The position numbers and the translations under genes are program-made. A model generated the notes under the pieces. It did not search any database and had not been told where the DNA came from. It saw only the letters and a list, made by a program, of their open reading frames with translations. Shown here in pieces: positions 60,974 to 64,000 of a DNA stretch of 64,000 bases (positions are counted from its first letter, which is position 1; each line of letters begins with the position of its first letter). Source of the DNA: Streptomyces sp. NRRL S-31 (GTDB taxonomy: Bacteria > Actinomycetota > Actinomycetes > Streptomycetales > Streptomycetaceae); NCBI RefSeq assembly GCF_000718775.1, contig NZ_JOCB01000019.1:1-64000 (forward strand), read 5' to 3'.

Positions 60974-61052
60974 CAGGAAACGGTTCCGTCGCCGCGGGGC
61001 AGTGCCTCGTGGCGGCAGGAAAGGGTTCCGTCGCCGCGGGACAGCGCCTCGT
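60974..61052. repeat. 42-bp-period direct repeat with inverted core
   Basis: Two 37-bp units (60974-61010 and 61016-61052) share 34 positions; each holds a CAGGAAA-x-GGTTCCG element with a GGAA/TTCC dyad. Non-coding; possibly protein-binding sites or a decayed coding repeat. Confidence 0.6.
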
Positions 61053-61382
61053 CGAGACGTGAACGGTCCGCGATCACCTTGCCGGGCTGAGCCTGCCGCG
61101 CCATGCCCTCCCTCCCGGTCAGCTCACGACCTGGAGCTCGGCATCGACGTCACCGACACCTCGCTCACCACCACGGGCGGATTCGTCGGCTCGCTGGAGC
61201 GAGAAGGCCCTGGCCCTCCTCGACGCTCCCCCGACGAAGGGCACGGGCGGGACGCCGCGGACAAAGGTCACGGGCGGGGGCGGCGAGGGCAAGGAGGCGG
61301 GCGGGGGCGGCCGGGTGCATCAGGCCCGCACGGGCCAGGGTAGTTGCAGACGCTTTATATAGGCACACGCGGTGTTTCAGCT
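61053..61382. other. Non-coding stretch
   Basis: No intact gene. A short plus-strand run, LELGIDVTDTSLTTTGGFVG, near 61130 looks like a trace of a lost gene, without start or end. Confidence 0.35.
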
Positions 61383-61406
61383 CTTGCAATAAAAGCTGTG
61401 TGCAAG
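61383..61406. promoter_or_regulatory. Candidate MarR operator
   Basis: CTTGCA and TGCAAG face each other across 12 bases, in a locally AT-rich promoter region 42 bp before the MarR start. TTGCA dyads are typical MarR-family sites; autoregulation of the MarR-quinone reductase operon is likely. Confidence 0.6.
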
Positions 61407-61447
61407 TATGCTGGCCATCGACCGGCCCACCACCGAAGGAGGCTCCT

Positions 61448-61918
61448 GTGACCGCCACCGCCCCAGCGCTCTCCGTCCTGGCTCAGGGCTGGTGCGCCCT
61501 CTCCCTGCTGCACGGCAAGATCGAGACACACCTCGAACGCGCCCTGGAAACGGATCACGGCCTGAGCGCCCGCGAGTACGCGCTGCTCGACGTGCTCAGC
61601 CGGCAGCACGACGGAGACGGAGGGCACTTGCAAATGAAACAGGTCGCCGACGCCGTCGTCCTCAGCCAGAGCGCCACCACACGTCTGGTCACCCGACTGG
61701 AGGACCGCGGACTGCTGTCCCGCTACCTGTGCCCCACCGACCGCCGCGGGATCTACACCAACGTCACCGACGCCGGTGCGGAGCTGCTTGAGTCAGCGCG
61801 CCCCACTCACGACACCGCCCTGCGGGCGGCACTCGCCGAGGCAGCTCGGGACGCCAGGCTCGAACCGCTGGTCCGAGCGTTGCAGTCGTCGCCCACCCCG
61901 ATCGCGATCGCCGCCTGA
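61448..61918 (+). CDS. MarR-family transcriptional regulator
   Basis: Regulator of 156 residues with the MarR winged helix: LSAREYALLDVLSRQHDGDG, MKQVADAVVLSQSATTRLVT, LEDRGLLSRYLCPTDRRGIY (wing) and TNVTDAGAELLE. GTG 61448 with GGAGG upstream. It is followed 17 bp later by a quinone-oxidoreductase gene, a common pairing for electrophile or redox stress response. Confidence 0.95.
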   Translation: MTATAPALSVLAQGWCALSLLHGKIETHLERALETDHGLSAREYALLDVLSRQHDGDGGHLQMKQVADAVVLSQSATTRLVTRLEDRGLLSRYLCPTDRRGIYTNVTDAGAELLESARPTHDTALRAALAEAARDARLEPLVRALQSSPTPIAIAA

Positions 61919-61935
61919 AAGGAACACGTCCGCCC

Positions 61936-62865
61936 ATGAAAGCCATGGCACTGCGCCGGTACGGTCGTGCCGAAGACCTCGAATGGACAGAGCTGCCGGA
62001 CCCGAAAGTGGCACCCGGGGAAGTCCTCGTCCGTGTGAAGGCGGCCGGGGTCAACCCGGTCGACTGGAAGCTGGCCGAAGGCAGGCTCGACGCCGTCATG
62101 GAGACCGGCTTCCCGCTGGTTCCCGGCTGGGACGTGGCCGGGGTGGTGGAGCGAGTGGGTTTCGACGTCACCGAGTTCGCCCCCGGCGACGAGGTCTTCG
62201 GCTACATCCGCAAGGACTGGGCCCAGTTCGGCGCCTATGCCGAGCTGGTCTCCGCGCACGTCCGCCTGCTGGCTCCCAAGCCCGCCGCGCTCACCTGGGA
62301 GGAAGCGGCGGGCGTGCCCCTCGCGGGGCTCACCGCCTACCAGGCCGTCCGGCGCGTCGGCCTCCAGCCGGGCGAGACGTTGCTCGTGCACGGCGCGGCC
62401 GGGGGTGTCGGCTCGTTCGGGGTCCAGATCGCCACCGCCCTCGGGGCACGGGTCATCGCGACGGCGAGCGAGCGCAACCACGAGTTCGTCCGATCCCTGG
62501 GCGCCGTTCCCGTGACCTACGGGCCCGGTCTGCGTGACCGTGTCCGTGAGCAGGCCCCCCAAGGCGTGGACGCCGCTGTGGACTTCGCCGGGCACGACGC
62601 GGTGGACGTCTCGCTCGGCCTGCTCCAGGACCCCGGCCGGCTGGCCTCCGTCGTCGATCCCGAAGCCGCCGCCAAGGGCGGCCACTACGTGTGGGTGCGG
62701 CCGGACCGGACCGATCTCGACGCCCTGGCCGCCCTGGCCGACGACGGCCGGCTGACCGTCCATGTCGACCGCGTCCTGCCCCTGAGCGAGGCGGCGGAAG
62801 CATGGCGCGTCAGCCAGGGCGGTCACACCAGAGGAAAGCTCGTCCTGTCGGTACCCGGGCGCTGA
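61936..62865 (+). CDS. NADP-dependent quinone-type oxidoreductase (MDR)
   Basis: Zinc-free medium-chain reductase of 309 residues: VLVRVKAAGVNPVDWKLAEG, VPGWDVAGVVERVGFDVTEF, GDEVFGYI, then LLVHGAAGGVGSFGVQIATA as the nucleotide loop and the terminal HTRGKLVLSV. Related enzymes reduce quinones or enones. AAGGAA lies before the ATG. Confidence 0.93.
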   Translation: MKAMALRRYGRAEDLEWTELPDPKVAPGEVLVRVKAAGVNPVDWKLAEGRLDAVMETGFPLVPGWDVAGVVERVGFDVTEFAPGDEVFGYIRKDWAQFGAYAELVSAHVRLLAPKPAALTWEEAAGVPLAGLTAYQAVRRVGLQPGETLLVHGAAGGVGSFGVQIATALGARVIATASERNHEFVRSLGAVPVTYGPGLRDRVREQAPQGVDAAVDFAGHDAVDVSLGLLQDPGRLASVVDPEAAAKGGHYVWVRPDRTDLDALAALADDGRLTVHVDRVLPLSEAAEAWRVSQGGHTRGKLVLSVPGR

Positions 62866-62898
62866 ACGGCCCGGTCCCCCCGTGCGAAGGAGCACATC

Positions 62899-63270
62899 AT
62901 GACAGCAGCACCCACTCCATCGGTTCACCGTCGTCCGCGGGAGGTCTTCGCCGATCACGGTACGCGGCTGGGCACGGGGGATCTCGACCGCGTCGCCGCC
63001 AACTACGCCGAGGACGCCGTCTTCATCACGCCGTCCGGCACCCTGCACGGCCGCGAAGGGGTCAAGGAGGCGATCGGCAAACTGCTGGCGGATCTCCCGG
63101 ACGCCGACTGGGAACTGAAGCCGCAGTTCGCCGGTGACGTCCTGTTCCTCGAATGGTCCGCGGCCAGCCCGGCCGGGCGCCGCGTGGAAGACGGCGTCGA
63201 CACCTTCGTCTTCCGCGACGGGCTCATCCAGGCCCAGACCGTCCGCTACACACTGATCACTGACCACTGA
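62899..63270 (+). CDS. SnoaL/NTF2-like protein
   Basis: Protein of 123 residues (FADHGTRLGTGDLDRVAANY, EDAVFITPSGTLHGREGVKE, WELKPQFAGDVLFLEWSAAS, DGVDTFVFRDGLIQAQTVRY) with the SnoaL-like NTF2 fold. AAGGAG precedes the ATG, 33 bp after the oxidoreductase, so it shares the MarR operon. Confidence 0.9.
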   Translation: MTAAPTPSVHRRPREVFADHGTRLGTGDLDRVAANYAEDAVFITPSGTLHGREGVKEAIGKLLADLPDADWELKPQFAGDVLFLEWSAASPAGRRVEDGVDTFVFRDGLIQAQTVRYTLITDH

Positions 63271-63367
63271 TCACCGACCGGCTCAAGGACCCGGCACGCC
63301 CCTCCGCCACGTCTCCGAAGCCGACGTCGAGACGGCATGCAAGAGCGAGCGGGGTTCCGCGCGGACG

Positions 63368-63580
63368 CTACGCCGCGGTTCCCGGCCCGGCTTCCCGCGG
63401 GTCGCCGTGCGGCCGGGTCAGCCCGTCGTCCGTCACCAGCCGGCGCTCCGGAGCCGTCGCGTCCAACTCCCAGTAGTGCAAGCACTCCTCGCAGCGGACA
63501 CCGTCCACCAGGACGTCGTCCTCCCCGTTCGGGCAGTCCGTACCGTCCCCGCGCCCCGCGCACACTTCCGTAGCCCCCAT
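63368..63580 (-). CDS. Small putative zinc-binding protein
   Basis: About 70 residues (MGATEVCAGRGDGTDCPNGE, then VDGVRCEECLHYWELDATAP). The Cys pattern (C-x8-C...C-x2-C) suggests one zinc site. No recognised family; the start is uncertain because the ribosome site is weak. Confidence 0.5.
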   Translation of the reverse strand: MGATEVCAGRGDGTDCPNGEDDVLVDGVRCEECLHYWELDATAPERRLVTDDGLTRPHGDPREAGPGTAA

Positions 63581-63699
63581 GGGTTCGACGGTGCGCTGCG
63601 TCCGCCACGGTCGGACAGAGGGCGTACAGGGCGCACAGGCGCTCAAGGTGGACGACACGTCCCGAATGAGCCCACCAGCCCGGTCGGCCGCTGCAAGTG

Positions 63700-63961
63700 C
63701 TTTCGTCCCTGCGGAGTCGCCACTTCCTGTAGCGAGGACTTCCAGCTCGTGAGGGAGGTGGCGTTCAGCCCCGACGGCGCCACGCTCGCCGCCGGGAACA
63801 ACGACGGCACCACACTCCTGTGGGACGCGGACCTCCCCGGTGCGGGGGCCATCGCCGACTCCGTCTGCCACGGGCTGGGACGCGACTTCACCGAGGCCGA
63901 GAAGACGGAATACCTCCGCGGCCAGAACTCCGCCCCGGTGTGCCCGGACCCGGAGCGCTGA
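63700..63961 (+). pseudogene. WD40-repeat protein, C-terminal remnant
   Basis: The frame ends REVAFSPDGATLAAGNNDGT, then TLLWDADLPGAGAIADSVCH and the tail CHGLGRDFTEAEKTEYL to the stop at 63961. This is a last WD40 blade and the typical post-propeller tail of Streptomyces WD40 kinases and ATPases. The other blades are absent upstream. Confidence 0.65.
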
Positions 63962-63983
63962 ACGGCCAGGGAGGGAGGCGGAG

Positions 63984-64000
63984 ATGCCGGAGTTGGCGGA
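63984..64000 (+). CDS. Start of a gene running off the window
   Basis: ATG CCG GAG TTG GCG with GGGAGGCGGAG just upstream. Only five codons (MPELA) are visible; the start resembles Fpg/Nei glycosylases (MPEL) but too little is seen to name it. Confidence 0.35.

Overview
The window is very GC-rich, with frequent GTG starts, strong GGAGG-type ribosome sites and families typical of Streptomyces: a SARP regulator, a NarL-type two-component pair, DciA-like plasmid fragments and SUKH immunity. It reads as an accessory region of a Streptomyces chromosome, perhaps an arm. Several transposase remnants and many frameshifted genes lie between intact modules.

Layout. 1-5.1 kb: a transposase end, an MMPL exporter and a divergent two-component system. 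5.2-14.5 kb: heavily decayed DNA holding remnants of a sensor kinase, a TetR regulator, a phosphotransferase, a PIN-like protein, an Abi/HEPN-like protein and SLP1/pSAM2-like plasmid genes. Intact genes are scattered in it: TetR, an ATP-binding anti-sigma-like protein, a DUF1348/NTF2 protein, and an XRE-cupin regulator divergent from an epoxide hydrolase. 14.5-20.3 kb: a hypothetical gene, a secreted NucA/NucB-type nuclease, a SUKH-like immunity protein, an aldo/keto reductase and a transposase remnant.

20.3-32.5 kb: a compact minus-strand biosynthetic cluster for a C7-cyclitol pseudosugar. It has a sugar-phosphate cyclase, two kinases, a TIM-barrel isomerase, a nucleotidyltransferase, an SDR reductase, a VldE/ValL-like GT20 pseudoglycosyltransferase, a class III aminotransferase and an MDR dehydrogenase. 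A large SARP regulator sits at its head. The logic resembles validamycin and salbostatin biosynthesis, but the gene set differs and the cyclase keeps a dehydroquinate-synthase-like motif.

33.0-40.5 kb: a plus-strand operon not matching any system I can name. An HprK-like kinase is followed by a 21-codon peptide gene, a perfect 14-bp hairpin, an M16 metallopeptidase, a GNAT-like protein, an ABC ATPase with two ABC-2 permeases, and a nucleotidyltransferase. It looks like a RiPP or short-peptide pathway without a recognisable macrocyclase, and it is the best candidate for an undescribed system.

40.8-52.5 kb: a mixed region with SnoaL and SDR genes, a LysR regulator, a GNAT, broken MFS and VOC genes, a STAND-like ATPase, a TmrB-like P-loop kinase and a 5'-truncated terpene synthase beside an IS630 remnant. 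52.7-60.9 kb: a minus-strand catabolic operon for an N-methylated amine, betaine or modified amino acid: an amino-acid-type ABC transporter, a LacI regulator, a DAO-type oxidase, a Gfo/Idh/MocA protein and an OYE/StcD-like flavoenzyme. Two palindromic operators lie upstream. 61.4-64 kb: a MarR-quinone reductase-SnoaL operon, a small zinc protein, a WD40 remnant and the first codons of another gene.
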